DNA of 64,000 bases from Manis javanica (lineage: Eukaryota > Chordata > Mammalia > Pholidota > Manidae), in NCBI RefSeq assembly GCF_040802235.1, contig NC_133161.1, positions 108,827,001 to 108,891,000 of the forward strand. The letters are read 5' to 3'. A model generated the notes under the pieces. It saw only the letters and a list, made by a program, of their open reading frames with translations, was not told the origin of the DNA and did no database searches. Shown here one piece after another: positions 12,375 to 23,533 of this stretch. The position numbers were made by a program, and so were the translations under genes. Numbering within the stretch: position 1 is the stretch's first letter; every line of letters begins with the position of its first letter.

Positions 12375-15300
12375 AATCCAGAACTTTCTTAGTGTCAGAT
12401 CCTTCCGAGTCCATTCTTGGCTGACCACAGACTTTGCTGGCCTCAAGAGCAGGCTTGGAAGTAATATTCTGGGGTTCAGGGGTTTAGTAGCTGCAGCTGG
12501 CGAGTTATCCAAGAGGGTGAACTGCCTTTATCTCCTCCCCCTGTGTAGTCAAAGGACATGTTAGGAAGAGAGCCAGGTGTGTGAGCAGTGGGCCCCCTCG
12601 GGGATGGGTGTGGCCTGCACAGGAAGGTGTCAGGGCTGCACAGAGCTCTGATGCAGGGATAGGGGCATGTGTCCTTCCCTCTATGGCCTTGCAGGTGTGG
12701 GCTTGGAGCATTTGGGTGATTTGTCCAAGGTCAGACTTGGAACACCCAGCATGTGAGTCAAAAGATTCTGACCCAGGTCCACATGGCACTGACCCGCACA
12801 CCCTCAGCATGGCTGGCAGTGCCTGTTCTGGACCTGGGAGACCCCTCGCCCCCCCAGGCCTGTGGTGTGGAGAGGAGGGGAGTGTGCCAGGAGGCCCTTC
12901 TGGTCCCAGACAGATGTATGCTCCTTTCTGGTGTAGCTTTGGACCCATGCTGTGAGCCCAAACCAGTGTCATCTTTGCTTCTGTAAGTCCATTTGAATCC
13001 TGACCACAGTCCCTGGTGAGTGACACAAGGGAGGGGTGGCATGCCTTTTTAAAAGTACTTGACACCACTGTTCTGAGCACAGAGACCCTGCCATGGGAGG
13101 GCTGCTGGGCCTTGTCTGTGTTCTCCTGCCTTCCACCTCTGAGGGCCACTTCCCAGCACTCTGATCTCCTGCCCCTGAGGTGTGCTGAAGTGGGAGGACT
13201 GCAGAGGCTTTCCTTCCAGCATTTCTCTGAGCCAGACTCAGCTCAGAGAGGAGCAGTCTTGCAGGACACTGGGCTGTCTTTGCAGAGCTTGGGTTTCAGG
13301 GCCCTCTGCCTTCACAGGCATCTGCACTACTGTTGGCAGGTGGGTGGGCAGGGAGACAGGTCTGTCCAAGGCCTGTCCCACTACACCTCGTGCCCTATGG
13401 CCCTCTGCCTGGAGCTGTACTGCATAGCCTCTGTTCCACCCCAGGCCACCCCACCTACAATAGGACACTCTCACCATGCACATCCAGCTGCAAGCACACA
13501 CAGTCCAGAGGGATATCTGCATGTCTAACGTCGTGTTGAGACTGGGCTCTTCCACCTCACCATTGCTCTGCGAGTGTGGACTCCCAGACCTGGAGGCTCT
13601 GGTGGACCGGCTCACACACCATGCTGGATGGAGAGTCTGCGAGGGAATGGAGAGGGACTGTAGCATTTGCCTTTCTCATTTCTCAGTGTAAAGGGGTCCA
13701 AAATTTCTTTCTGGTACCCAGGCAGCAGTCTGGCCAGGGTACCCCACTGCAGCTGACAGGTGCAGAGGTGGTGGGGGCAGGAAGAACATTACTGGTTCAT
13801 CTCCTACAGGCTGTGGCTGTGGCTGCTGGAGCCTCCTGGTCTCTGGACCCCATTTATGCCCAGACACGATGGGTGGAGATGCCTGTGAGAGGACAGGCCC
13901 GGGAGGGCCCGTGAAGTGTGGAGGTGCCAGGCGTCCCACTGCCTTCTGACACTGTCAGTGCTGGGATGCTGGGACTGCAGGATTCAATTGCTGCTGCTGT
14001 TGGGGTGATGAGTTCTGGTCATGAAAGTGACCTGCAGAGGCAGGAGGCCTCAGGTCAGACAGGCCAGGGATGCCCTGTCAGGAAAGTGATCAGATGAGGT
14101 ACAAGTGACAGTGACTGGGCTGCACCTGGCTCTACCCTGAGCCCTAACTGGACGTAGGAGGGGACGTGCTGGGGGAAAGCTCCCTGACCCACTCCCTGCA
14201 CACTCTCATTTGAACATGGGAGACTGACTCCATCTCCCCCAAAGATGTGTGCTCCAAGGAGTAACAAGAAGGACAGTGAAAAGGGCCAGAAATCCTCTTG
14301 AATGATGGGGCTCTGAGGCTGGGTGATGGACACCGTGCCCATTATATTACTATCTATAATACTTTGCATGCCTAAAATAGTTCATAAAAACATTTTTTTT
14401 CTTTTAAAGAACCTACTTTAGAATATGGGGAGAGGAAGGCTCCCCCCATGTATGTGAGCGTTATCATCTCTTACCAAATGATTTTTCCCAAGAAGGGTCA
14501 AAACTCCAGATGGTAAGTATCTGCCTTATTCTTCAATATCACCTATAAAAATCTCCCTGTAGAATCAGAAAATTCTGGCCAAAACTCAGTTTACTTTATC
14601 TTGGTCTCCTCTGGAAGGAGGGTTTGAAAGGGCAAGTGCTGTCCCATAGTGGAGGGTCCCTCTCACCAGTCAGCTGTTGAGTTAAAGCAATCCCTGCTCA
14701 CAGCTTCTTAGTCTTTTAGTAACAGCCTTGGGCAGTCAGGGACCCTGATGATTCCCAGCAGACATACAGGACTACATCCTATCTTTTAAGAAAGATCATC
14801 AATTGTTCACATGCTAATGAAGGAGATAAGCCAGAAAATTACTACTTCCTAAGACACTTCCCATCTCTCAACAGGGAGAGGGGAGGGAGGGTGGATTAGA
14901 GACCACGAAGCATGCTTTTTCAATCAGCCCCTTGGAACAGCCACCATACTCAAATATGGCAAAACTATCTTAGTCTCTGTCCCACCCTGCACAGCACACC
15001 CTACTCTCCCCATCGAAAGCCAGCCAGGTTGCCAGAATCCTGACCACAATGAATGGTGATTTAAAATAGAGGTGCCAATGCCTGGGCAGACTGCAGCTGG
15101 GAGCCCAGAGGGCCCCTTCACACAGACTCACATAATGTGCATGTCGGGCTCAGACTCACTGGGACCAAGCCATTAGGTCAACCTCACCATTGTGGGTCAC
15201 ATGCAGACCCTGAGATTATGGGGCCCTGACACATTCAGGACTTGTCCCTTAAGTCCTGCCAAAATGTATAACCTTCATCCAGTGTCAATAAATCAGCACA

Positions 15301-15621
15301 TAGCCCAAAATAAGGGGCTTTGGACAATATAACTGATTGATACTCTTTAAAGGTCCACCAAGCCATGAAAGACCAAGGGAAACCAAGGCACCATCACAAA
15401 CTGGGGAGGTGAGACAGCAAGTGCAAGCAGGGCCCCAGTGTAGGCCGGTCATCACTGGGCCAGACTGCTGTGGCCCATGCTGAATGGCTGGCCACAGTAA
15501 CTGAACCACAGCTACTGTACTGTAAGACGTTGACTTCAGGGAGAGGTGGACAAGGGGTGTGTGGAGACTATTATTTTTGCAACTTTTCTTAAGTTGCAAA
15601 ATAAAAAGTTGTTAAAAGTAG
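12375..15621. other. Mostly unrecognised sequence (one probable MIR)
   Basis: GC-richer than its surroundings, with long chance ORFs on both strands (the longest about 214 codons at 12505-13149 on -) that lack known domains and overlap one another. A MIR-like segment lies at about 12695-12790. Otherwise I see no gene, RNA or element I can support. Confidence 0.45.
12695..12790 (-). repeat. Probable MIR SINE fragment
   Basis: A TTTGTCCAAGGTCA-type core followed by a GATTCTGACCCAGGTC-like segment matches the reverse complement of the MIR core in order and spacing. Highly diverged, as expected for a pan-mammalian SINE; edges approximate. Confidence 0.45.
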
Positions 15622-15715
15622 ACTTGTCTGGGTTGAAGTCTACCCTCCACTATGAGCCATGCCACTTCACTGAGTGACCTGCCCTCTCAGGCCTCAGTGT
15701 CCTCTTTCACAACAG
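15622..15715 (+). repeat. MIR SINE, left half (split by ERV)
   Basis: A MIR in + orientation: GTCTGGGTTGAA, then GCCACTTCACTGAGTGACC, then CCTCAGTGTCCTC, the core order of MIR. It stops exactly where the ERV LTR begins (15716) and resumes after 22572. The two halves join into one MIR, which is independent support for both LTR edges. Confidence 0.7.
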
Positions 15716-16079
15716 TGTCATGGAAAATACTGGAAAGCCTGTACTGCATGACTGACAGAAGAACCAAGCAGCACTGGGAGGTCTTGGAGTGTTGAGGCTT
15801 TATTTCACACAGACAGACTCAGAGGGGAGTAATCTCCCAAGGTCTGAGCCCCAAAGGCAAAGGAAGCAATATATATCTTTCTGCTTCTGTATCTGTAACA
15901 TTCCTAGTGCACAGCAAGCGAGCAGGCAAAGGGGAGGGAGTTTAGGGAGTAAGTGCCTAGCAGAATGGGGAGTGAAGGGGAGGAGGAAGTTAAGGGAGTC
16001 TCTGTTGTCTTTGCTAAGAAGAGCAGCAGAAGGGAGCCACCTGGACTAGACTGCTGTCCTTGTAAATATTTCCCTATCA
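15716..16079 (-). repeat. 3' LTR of class I ERV
   Basis: 364 bases, reading TGATAGGG...CCATGACA on -. It aligns along its length with 22193-22572 and with 127-433 but differs from its partner by many substitutions and several indels, so the provirus is not recent. On - it carries a TATATA box near 15869-15875 and an AATAAA-type signal near 15797-15802, matching the layout in the copy at 127-433. Confidence 0.9.
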
Positions 16080-16090
16080 CTCCCCCCTCT
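16080..16090 (-). other. Polypurine tract
   Basis: AGAGGGGGGAG on -, immediately upstream of the 3' LTR. It is the priming site for plus-strand DNA synthesis; the copy at 116-126 has the equivalent GAGGTGGGAG. Confidence 0.75.
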
Positions 16091-16139
16091 GATGCCCCTT
16101 TAAACACTTCTTTTTAGGGGGCATCACCTCCTTGGTTTA

Positions 16140-17162
16140 TGCTAGAGTCCTAATGGAGGAAATGCATTCCCTGGTAAAGTTAATGAACCAGTTAAAGATG
16201 CAGGGTTTCACTAACAGTTCAAGGAATAACAGAACCGCTGGTGCAGCAAGCCCAGTTAAAAGAGTTTTTAGCCATTTTAACTATTTTAACTGTTTTAGCT
16301 ATTTTAACATTTGCAGCTCAGAAGGCACAGATGTCAGAGGTGGGGTTTGCACAATTGGAGGGGATGGGCACCTTTTTCAAGGGCTGCTTAAAATGAGAAA
16401 GGAGTGGGAGGGGCATGTGCCCCTGCCCCCAACCCCAGTCCTCCTTGGCACACTTCTTTAGCAAAGCTTTCTACCAACTTTGTGCAGTGGGAGTTGAGGA
16501 CACTCAAAGGACTTGAAGGCAGACCACACAGTACTACTAAACTGCTTAATCTGTTATGGAAAAACTTGAGAGGTCAATATTTTATAGTAAACTGGCTCTT
16601 TAGTTAGTGCCTTTAGGGCCTGCAAGCAGGCCTTTTCATCACTGTCCCTTTGTGCTTGGTTCTGGACTCCCCCCTCATCAGACATTCCAATGCAGGTGAG
16701 GTAGGTCCAATAGATAGTGGATCCCTTTCTTCCCCTAATTGCACAGTCTGAGTCCCATTTAGTTATGGTTCCAGTCCAGTACCTTTTCCCATCTTTAAGG
16801 CAAAGGGTGGCCCTGTTCTTATCATAACATTTAGCAGGCATATAGGTATAGGCATGGAATTCAGTCCCCCATTTGTCTGACTTTATGCAACCACACTGAG
16901 GTTCCCCAGGAGTGAGAGGGAGGAAGGGAAGGGAAAGAAGGTATGAACTAACATAGTGGGGAGATGCAGGCTGAGGCTTGAGTATAGTTAGGAGAAACAG
17001 GTAAGCACAGCAAAACCATGTACAATTACCCAATAGACAATAAAAAGGGCACCTTTTTGAGGAATAGTCCAGTCTGGGGGGGGTGGTTGGGGGAGCAATA
17101 GCAGAGTTCAACATGCAGGATGAAAGATACAGTTCCAGGGAGGGCCAGGATCCACGACACAC
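16140..17162 (-). pseudogene. env: Truncated ERV env remnant
   Basis: A retroviral envelope remnant in - orientation between pol and the polypurine tract. The longest open part (16554-17162) gives a hydrophobic leader-like stretch, then a cysteine-containing surface-subunit N-terminus (segments such as CGCIKSDKWG and CYDKNRATLCL). Closer to the LTR, about 16140-16300, lies a hydrophobic stretch like the C-terminal membrane anchor and tail. Most of the surface subunit and the ectodomain of the transmembrane subunit between them are missing, so this env has a large internal deletion as well as stops. A full env of this class would be roughly twice this length. Not functional. Confidence 0.7.
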
Positions 17163-17239
17163 AGGTGTTTATTAATCAGAGGGCAATCGGTGGATCTGGA
17201 GGCAGAGAGGATTCTAGAGGTCTGGCTGTGCCTTCCACT

Positions 17240-19600
17240 CATGTACTTTTTTCATCTGGATTATGGACCTTTTTCACTCTGGAATGATGGACCCACGGAG
17301 TGATGCCTATAACCTTGAGGGCAGTAGGAGTAGTTAGAGCAACAATGTTGGGGCCAGTCCACTGAGGTTTGAGGGGGTCCCTTTTTAAATCTTTGACCCA
17401 GACTGAGTCCCTAGCCTGGAAGGAATGTACTGGGGTCCCTAAGGAGATCGGGGCTCTCTCTATGGTGTATTTTCTACAGCTTATTTAGGGTGGCTCCCAA
17501 GGCTTGGAGCTGTTCTCTTGCTCCCTTATCTCCTATCTGGTGTAGGTTCCCTGGGATGCTTCCTAGACACGGGGGAGGGTGTCCATACACTAATTCAAAA
17601 GGAGAAATACCTTGAGTCCCAGGTGTGCAGTGAGCATGCAGGAGAGCCAGGGGCAGTGAATCTGGCCACAGGAGGCCAGTTTCTTGGCAAAACTTAGCTA
17701 GGTTCCCTTGAGAGTGCGATTCTTCACTCTACTTTCCCTGGACTCTGTGGCCCGTACGCAGTGTGAAGTTTCCAGGTAATGTTGAGGGATTTAGTTAACA
17801 TTTGCACTACATCTGCTACAAAGACAGGCCCATTGTCACTGTGGATTGTAGATGGTAGGCCAAACCAGGGCACAATTTCTCTCAGGAGGACTTTGGCTAC
17901 CTCCCAGCTTCATTCTGTCCTGGTTGGGAAGGCTTCGACCCACCCAGAGTACATACAAACTATTACTAGGAGGTATCTGAGTCCCCTGCTTGGATGGACA
18001 TCTGTGAAGTCTATCTCAAGGTCTTCAAAGGGGGTAACCCCACTCTTGGGACACTAGGTGGGAGATGTGGCACAGATCGAGCGTTATTTCTGGCACAAGT
18101 TACACATTGTCTACTCACTGCTCAGCATAGTGTTGGCAACTCGCTGATGTAGTATTGCTTTTTGAGGAGGGCCTCCAGTACAGTTTTCCAGGTGGGTGAA
18201 CTGATGGTATTCGCTGACTAGCTGCCTCCTGGTTGCAGTTGGGACAAAGAAACGTCTGTCTGGCAGCATCCACCATCTGTTTTCAGTTAAGGTGGCTCCT
18301 TCAGCTATAGCCGAGTATTTCTTCTTTTCAGTGTACCTGGGTAGAGGGGCCTCTACTGGGGGTGTTAGGGCCATAGTGAGGGAAGGAGCTCTACCTGACT
18401 CCTTACTGGCTGCTGCTCTGGCAGCTTCATCTGCCATTCAATTTCCATGTGCTATAGGGCTGTCTTCCTTTTGATGTTCTTTGCAATGCAGAATTGCTAC
18501 TTTTTTATGTACAAAAAAATTGAAGGGCCTTTTTATATCTGGCAGGCCTAGGGCTGGTTCCTGTTCTGAAGCAGCTTTTATTTCCAGGAAGGTTGCTCTT
18601 GCCTCTTTTGTCCAGACAGGGGGCTTTCAGTCTGGCCCCCCTAGGAGGCTGTAGAGGGGTCTTACCATTGCTGAGAATCCAGGAATCCAGATTCTGCAGA
18701 ACCTGGCAGCCTCCAGGAACTCTCGTATGCCCTTCTTCATCTGGGGCTGAGGTAAGGAGTTAATGACCTTTTTCCTCTCTGGCCCTAGTGCCCTTTCTCC
18801 CTGAGTGAGGAGGAAGCCCAAGTACTGGACCCACTGCTGGTAAATTTGTGCTTTTTTTTTTTCTATGAGGCTTGGTATCCTGAGTCTGACAGGAGTTGCA
18901 GGAGGGCCTTTGTGCCTTTTGCACAATTTTCCTGGGTGTCACTGGCAAGGAGGAGGTCATCTACAAACTGCAGGAGGGTGCAGCATATGGCTTCTCTTGG
19001 GAAGCTGGCAAGGTCTCCAGCCAATGCCTCTCCAAAGAGAGTGGGTGAGTTCTTGAACCCTTGTGGAAGCTGCATCCATGTTGACTGCATCTGCCGCTTT
19101 GTATCCAGTTCAGTCCATTCAAAGACAAATAAGAGCTGGCTTTGAGGGGCAAGCCAGAGGTAGAAAAAGGTATCCTTCAAGTCTAGGCAAGTGAACCATT
19201 TGGCAGATCCCAGGATCTGGCTGAGGAAGGTGTACGGGTTTGGGATAATAGGGTGTAAAGAAACAGTCACTTGGTTAATGGCTTGCAGGTCTTGAACAGG
19301 CTGGTGCCCTCCTCCTGGCTTTTTGACCAGTAGAAGCAGGGTGTTCCAGGGCGACTGAGTCTCGGTTAGAATGCCCGCCTCTCTGAGTGTGATCAGGTGC
19401 TCCTGGATGCCTGCTCTCACCTCTGGTGAGAGGGGGTACTGCTGCTGTCTCTGTGGCTGGCTCCTCAGAGTGAATTCTACAATGACAGGGGCTCAGTTAT
19501 GAGCAAGTCCAGGTGGGTTGTCTTCAGCCCATACTGAGGGGGAGGCAGCTCTGGATTCAGATGGGCTACCTTAGGGGGCCTGGGCACAGAATAGCCTCCA
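17240..19600 (-). pseudogene. pol: ERV pol remnant (RT, RNase H, integrase)
   Basis: A gammaretrovirus-like pol read on -. RT is clearest at 18863-19420 (185 open codons), with LREAGILTETQSPWNT and KPGGGHQPVQDLQAIN motifs and the catalytic FVDD at 18956-18967. The connection follows at 18627-18926 (YLGFLLTQGERALGP). The RNase H end (MADEAARAAA) and the integrase zinc-binding start (HQFTHLENC) lie at 18111-18437. The integrase C-terminal domain (WVKDLKRDPLKPQWTGP) is near 17300-17420, just upstream of env. The segments are in the normal order but in different frames with many stops. RT copies viral RNA and integrase joins the DNA to host DNA; neither can be made from this copy. Confidence 0.9.
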
Positions 19601-19940
19601 CTCCTCTTCCCTGGGTGTGGTTATTGCCAGTATGAGGGACCCTGGCTCTTCTTGGCTTGGGCTTAGTTTGAGGCTGGTGTGTCCAGTTGGTTCAAAAGTT
19701 ATCTGGACTCTGAGCTTTGAGAATATGTCTTGGCCAAGGAGGGGAACGGGGCCCTCGGGCAGGTAGATGAACTCATGTCGGGCCTTGTGGCCTCCGAGTT
19801 CACATTGGTGGGCTTGGCAGAAGTGTTGCTGGACTGCTTTTGTCCCAGTGGCACCGAGGATAGTTGCAGTCCTTTACTGAAAGGGGCTAAGGGAGGGTGA
19901 CCACAGAGTGTTCTGCCCCTGCGTCAGCCATAAAAGTCAT
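19601..19940 (-). pseudogene. pro: ERV protease remnant
   Basis: Between gag and RT on - lies a short aspartic-protease remnant. Around 19900-19930 the frame reads ADAGAEHSVV, matching the active-site loop D-T-G-A of retroviral proteases except that the Thr is Ala. The flap and C-terminal parts are broken by frameshifts. Retroviral protease cleaves the Gag-Pol polyprotein; the Thr change and frameshifts make this copy inactive. Confidence 0.6.
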
Positions 19941-21480
19941 GTGTTGTCTCCCCACCTTCATTCTGACCATGCGCTCAAGGGGCCGAGAGCAAGAGAGCCG
20001 GTCCTTGTCAGGCTGAGTCTGCTCCTGCCAGGCCAGTGAGCCTTTGCCTGTGGGCTCCTCCTGGCAGTGACTGGGCCTCGGGGCTTTGCCTCAGTTGGGG
20101 CATTCGTTCTCCCAATGCCCTTTTTCTTTACAGCTGGCACACTGTTCCCTGGTTAGGGGGGTCCTGGGCTTCCCCCTCTTGGTGGCTGGCTTCTCTCTGC
20201 CTTTTGCTCATCTCTTTCTTTCAGGGCAGTTGCCAGAAGGCTGGCTTTTTTCTTCATTTTTCTTTCAGCCTCCCTGTCAGCTTGAACTTCTCTGTTCATG
20301 TATACTTTGTTGGCAATTTCAATCAGCTGCATGATATTCATCCCAGCAAAGCCCTCAAGTTTTTGGAGCTTTCATCTTATGTGTGGGGCAGCTTGGGCCA
20401 CAAATGAGGTGTTTACCATCTGCTGGCTCCCTGGTCACTGAGGGTCGAAAGGGGTGTATATGCAATAAGCTTCACACAGTCTTTCATAATAGTCCCCAGG
20501 AGACTCTCCTGGTTGTTGAGTGACTGAAGAAACTTTGGTCATATTCATAGGCTTTTGGGACCTGGGTTTGATTCCCTGGAGAAGGGCATCTTGATATTGG
20601 CGGATTTGGTGCTGTCCCTCAGGAGTGGTGAAGTCCCACTTGGGGAGCTCCCCAGGGACAGCAATTTCTGCCCATGCACCTCAATCAAGGACCCTGGCTG
20701 ATGCGTGCTCTTCCAGGTATTGGCGGGCTCCTTTTATAATCTATCTCCTCTCCTCCATGTTGAACAGGGTGTGAAGAAGCTGTTGGCAGTCTTTCCAAGT
20801 CGGCTGATGGGTTTGGAAGAGGGATTCCATTAGGTCAACCAACGTTTGTGGCTTCTCCGAGTATGACGGGGTGTTGTGTTTCCAATTGAGGAGGTCAGTC
20901 GTGGAGAAGGGTTGGTAGTAAAGCATGGACCAGCCTGGCTGGGTGGTCCCATTCTCATCACACTGCTCATGCTCCTGTGTCTCTCGCACTGGCATCTGAA
21001 AGGTGCCTGCTCCTAGCTGAGGGCACAGTCTGGCTGGTGGTCCCAGAGAGAGTGGGTCTGCTATTTCTGGAGATGGTGGGGAGGCCAACGGTAGTGGGGT
21101 GTCAGGGACTGGGGGTCTGGGTGCTGACGGTCTTGGAGGCACATAAGGTGGGGGCAGTATTAGCTCTTCCTCTGGGTCACCAGCAAGAATTTGCGGAGGC
21201 TGAGGCTTCTGCTGATTCTTTGCAGGCTTCTTTGTTGTGGTGACTAAGACCCTACCCTGTCCCTGCCTGTTGCAACAGAACCGCACCCAAGGGGGAAGAG
21301 TCTGGGTAATTCCTAACCAGGAGTCAATGTATGGGAACTGGCCAGGATGACCTGGATCTCCAGTGATGACCCGCCAGACCTGGCGGACTGTTGGGACATC
21401 TACAGACCCTTCAGGAGGCCATCCTACACTGAAGGCCAGATTCACACAAGGTTTTCAACCTGCTGGAAGTTCATTTCACT
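19941..21480 (-). pseudogene. gag: ERV gag remnant (matrix, p12-like, capsid, nucleocapsid)
   Basis: Gag on -. The longest open part, 20741-21445 (234 codons), has a matrix-like start (VDVPTVRQVWRVITGDPG) and then a proline-rich p12-like region with a PPPY late-domain motif. Capsid follows at 20400-20740, with ESPGDYYERLCEAY matching the major homology region. Nucleocapsid has a single zinc knuckle of the form C-x2-C-x4-H-x4-C at 20100-20141, as is usual for gammaretroviruses. Several frameshifts and stops separate these pieces. The original initiation site is not identifiable. Gag assembles virions; this copy is a fossil. Confidence 0.9.
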
Positions 21481-22172
21481 CTGTAGTCTTATGAAAGCCC
21501 CTTCCATAAATTCTTGATCACAGTACCCTGACCCCATAATGTGTCCATGGATGGTGCTGCAACAACAGACAAGGGAGGGGTGCGTCCTCTAGAGAGGAGA
21601 CCAGGCAGATGCCTGTCCAATTGCGCTTCTCTTGGAGACTTTGGTCAGCCTTGACTAAGGTGCACCCGTTAAGTCCTGGGCCAGGTCAGCCGAAGCTGAA
21701 TCACTGTATGGCTTGGTGGCTGACCACGAATGTGGATGAGGGCCCACTCAGATTCCATAGCGCAGGCCATGGAATCACAGATTCAGTGCAGACTGAATGG
21801 CTTCAGCCACCCTACACACTCACTCACACACTCAGACCAGAGTTCAAACATTCCCCCCTTGGGAATGTCTACCTGAGAGACTTCTAAGAAGTCTCCAGGA
21901 GGTGATCAGGCTTCCCTTCCACCTCAGTGGGTGGGACTGGCTGGGTCAGGGGCCCCAGGGCCTTACCAGATTCGATGTCAGAACCAGGTCCTCACCTGCC
22001 AAGCCTCCTTGAGTCCGGTGGGAACAGTGGAGTGGGCCTGGCTCAGGGCGACCGGGTGGGAGACTGCCAAGGGATCAGGCAGGGTGCGCCTTCTCCAATG
22101 CGATCTCCTGTTCCTTCACCACGCCACTTTTTGCCCCAAAGCAGTGGCAACAAAGGGCCAGTATGGTTGGGT

Positions 22173-22190
22173 TTCCTGATCAGGGAACCA
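22173..22190 (-). other. Primer-binding site, tRNA-Glu-like
   Basis: Read on -, TGGTTCCCTGATCAGGAA begins two bases after the 5' LTR. It differs at two positions from the sequence complementary to the 3' end of mammalian tRNA-Glu, the primer used by HERV-E-type elements. Confidence 0.8.
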
Positions 22191-22192
22191 AA

Positions 22193-22572
22193 TGTTATGG
22201 AACATATTGGAAAAACCTGGACTGGATCACTGACAGAAGAACCAAGCGGCCCTCGGAAGTCTTGGAGTGTTGAGGTTTATTTCACACAGGTGGGCTCAGA
22301 GGGGAATAACCTCCCAAAAGTCTGAGCCCCAAACAAAGGCAACGGGAGCAATATATATCTTTCTGCCTCTGTATTTGTAACATTCCTACATGCTCATCAA
22401 GCAAGCAGGCAAGGGGGAGGGAGTTTAGGGAGTGAGTGCCTAGCAGAACACGGAGTGAAGGGGAGGGGGAAGTTAAGGGAGTGTTTTGTTGTTTGTGTTG
22501 AGGAGGGGGAGAAAGAAGGGAGTTAGACTGCTGTCCTTGTAAACTGCTGTCCTTGTAAATTTTTCCCTATCA
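22193..22572 (-). repeat. 5' LTR of class I ERV
   Basis: 380 bases, TGATAGGG...CCATAACA on -, with a short internal duplication (CTGCTGTCCTTGTAAA twice, near 22531-22559) absent from the 3' LTR. The TATATA box is near 22352-22358. It would have driven proviral transcription leftwards. Confidence 0.9.
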
Positions 22573-22625
22573 AGAGAACTGATATTTTCATATAAAAAAT
22601 GAGAATAAAAATATTATTGGTCTAT
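22573..22625 (+). repeat. MIR SINE, right half (split by ERV)
   Basis: Resumes the MIR interrupted at 15715, with a TCATATAAAAAATGAGAATA segment equivalent to the CTGTAAAATGGGRATA part of MIR. It ends in diverged sequence near 22625. Confidence 0.6.
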
Positions 22626-22794
22626 ACAGAAAAACCTGGAAGAATGTGCACTGGGCTGCCACCTGCAGGTGTCTCTGTGGGGAGGTTTGTAGCAGACATC
22701 CCCATCAGCACGTCAGCTCCCTAAAGTCTAATTAAAAAACAATCAGGGAGGAGCCAAGATGGCAGCATGAGTAGGGCAGCAGAAATCTCCTCCC

Positions 22795-22820
22795 AAAACC
22801 CTATATATATATATATATAT
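22795..22820 (+). repeat. (TA)n next to element A, with TSD
   Basis: AAAACCCTATATATAT leading into a TA run at 22801-22820. The right flank of element A (23538 onward) reads AAAACCATATATAT, so the start of this stretch is a TSD copy. The extra TA units probably arose by slippage where a tail would be expected. Confidence 0.6.
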
Positions 22821-23533
22821 TAGAGGGCATCTCTCATATTTATTGATCAAATGGTTGTTAACAACAATAAAATTCTGTACAGGGGGGTCAATGCTCAATG
22901 CACAATCATTAATCCATCTCAAGCCTAATTCTCATCAGTCTCTAGTCTTCTGAAGCATAACGAACAAGTTTTTACTTGGTGAACGAATTCTTACATAGTG
23001 AATAAATTCTTACATGGTGAACAGTACAAGGGCATTCATCACAGAAACTTTCGGTTTTGATCACGCATTATGAACTATAAACAATCAGTTCAAATATGAA
23101 TATTTGTTTGATTTTTATACTTGATTTATATGTGGATCCCACATTTCTCCCTTTATTATTATTATTATTTTTATTTTTAATAAAATGCTGAAGTGGTAGG
23201 TAGATGCAAGATAAAGGTAGAAAACATAGTTTAGTGCTGTAAGAGGGCAAATGTAGATGATCAGGTGTGTGCCTATGGACTAAGTATTAATCCAGGCTAG
23301 ACAAGGGCAGCAAAACATCCACGGATGCAGAAGATTTCTCTCAAAGCGGGGGGGTGGGGGGGTGAGGTTCTGAGCCTCACCTCTGTTGATCCGCAATTTC
23401 TCACCTGATGGCCCCCCTGCGACTGTGCCTGTCTTAGGTTGTTCCTCCCTTGAGGAATCTTACCTGTCTCTGGCTAACCAGTCATCTTCCGGGGCCATAC
23501 AGGGAAATGTAAAGTTGGTAAGTGAGAGAGAAG
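22821..23533 (-). mobile_element. Element A: retroposed ERV 3' end (post-env region plus U3-R)
   Basis: Read on -, 23533 to 23361 is the hairpin block shared with elements B, C and D. Next come a TAATAATAA tract and purines ending GGGAGAAA, then an LTR beginning TGTGGGATCC at 23143 that ends at 22821, about 20 bases after its AATAAA signal. U5 is missing, exactly as in element B, so the copy ends where the RNA would have been cleaved and polyadenylated. It is flanked by a 13-14-bp duplication (AAAACCcTATATAT / AAAACCaTATATAT), typical of L1-type insertion and unlike the 4-6 bp of integrase. I infer a 5'-truncated ERV transcript retroposed by L1 into L1-b. Confidence 0.75.
23361..23533 (-). 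other. Shared hairpin block (copy A)
   Basis: One of four copies of a block of about 170 bases. The three inverted repeats are GGTGAGG/CCTCACC (7-base loop), TTCCTC/GAGGAA (4-base loop) and TGGCT/AGCCA. In this copy the first two stems are perfect and the third has one change. Other copies: 38302-38469, 52856-53028, 60006-60178. Confidence 0.7.

Larger units (their letters stand above)
15716..22572 (-). mobile_element. Class I ERV, HERV-E-like (tRNA-Glu primer), near full length but defective
   Basis: A 6.86-kb provirus on -, bounded by two LTRs with TG...CA ends. The order on - is 5' LTR (22193-22572), primer-binding site, gag, pro, pol, truncated env, polypurine tract and 3' LTR (15716-16079). 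The primer site next to the 5' LTR matches the 3' end of tRNA-Glu with two differences, which is the hallmark of the HERV-E group. Gag has a gammaretroviral PPPY motif, major-homology-like segment and single zinc knuckle; RT has FVDD. Many frameshifts and stops are present, and env is internally deleted. The flanking 4-bp TSD is not clean (ACAG against AGAG). It sits inside a MIR. Confidence 0.95.

Noticed and set aside
12505..13528. Long overlapping ORFs (214 codons on -, 170 on +)
   Set aside because: GC-rich sequence with overlapping frames on both strands and no recognisable domain; part of it is a MIR.
22173..22190. tRNA gene
   Set aside because: Only 18 bases match the tRNA 3' end, directly beside an LTR; this is a primer-binding site.
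15712..22576. 4-bp TSD for the class I ERV
   Set aside because: ACAG on the left and AGAG on the right differ at one base; not counted as proof.
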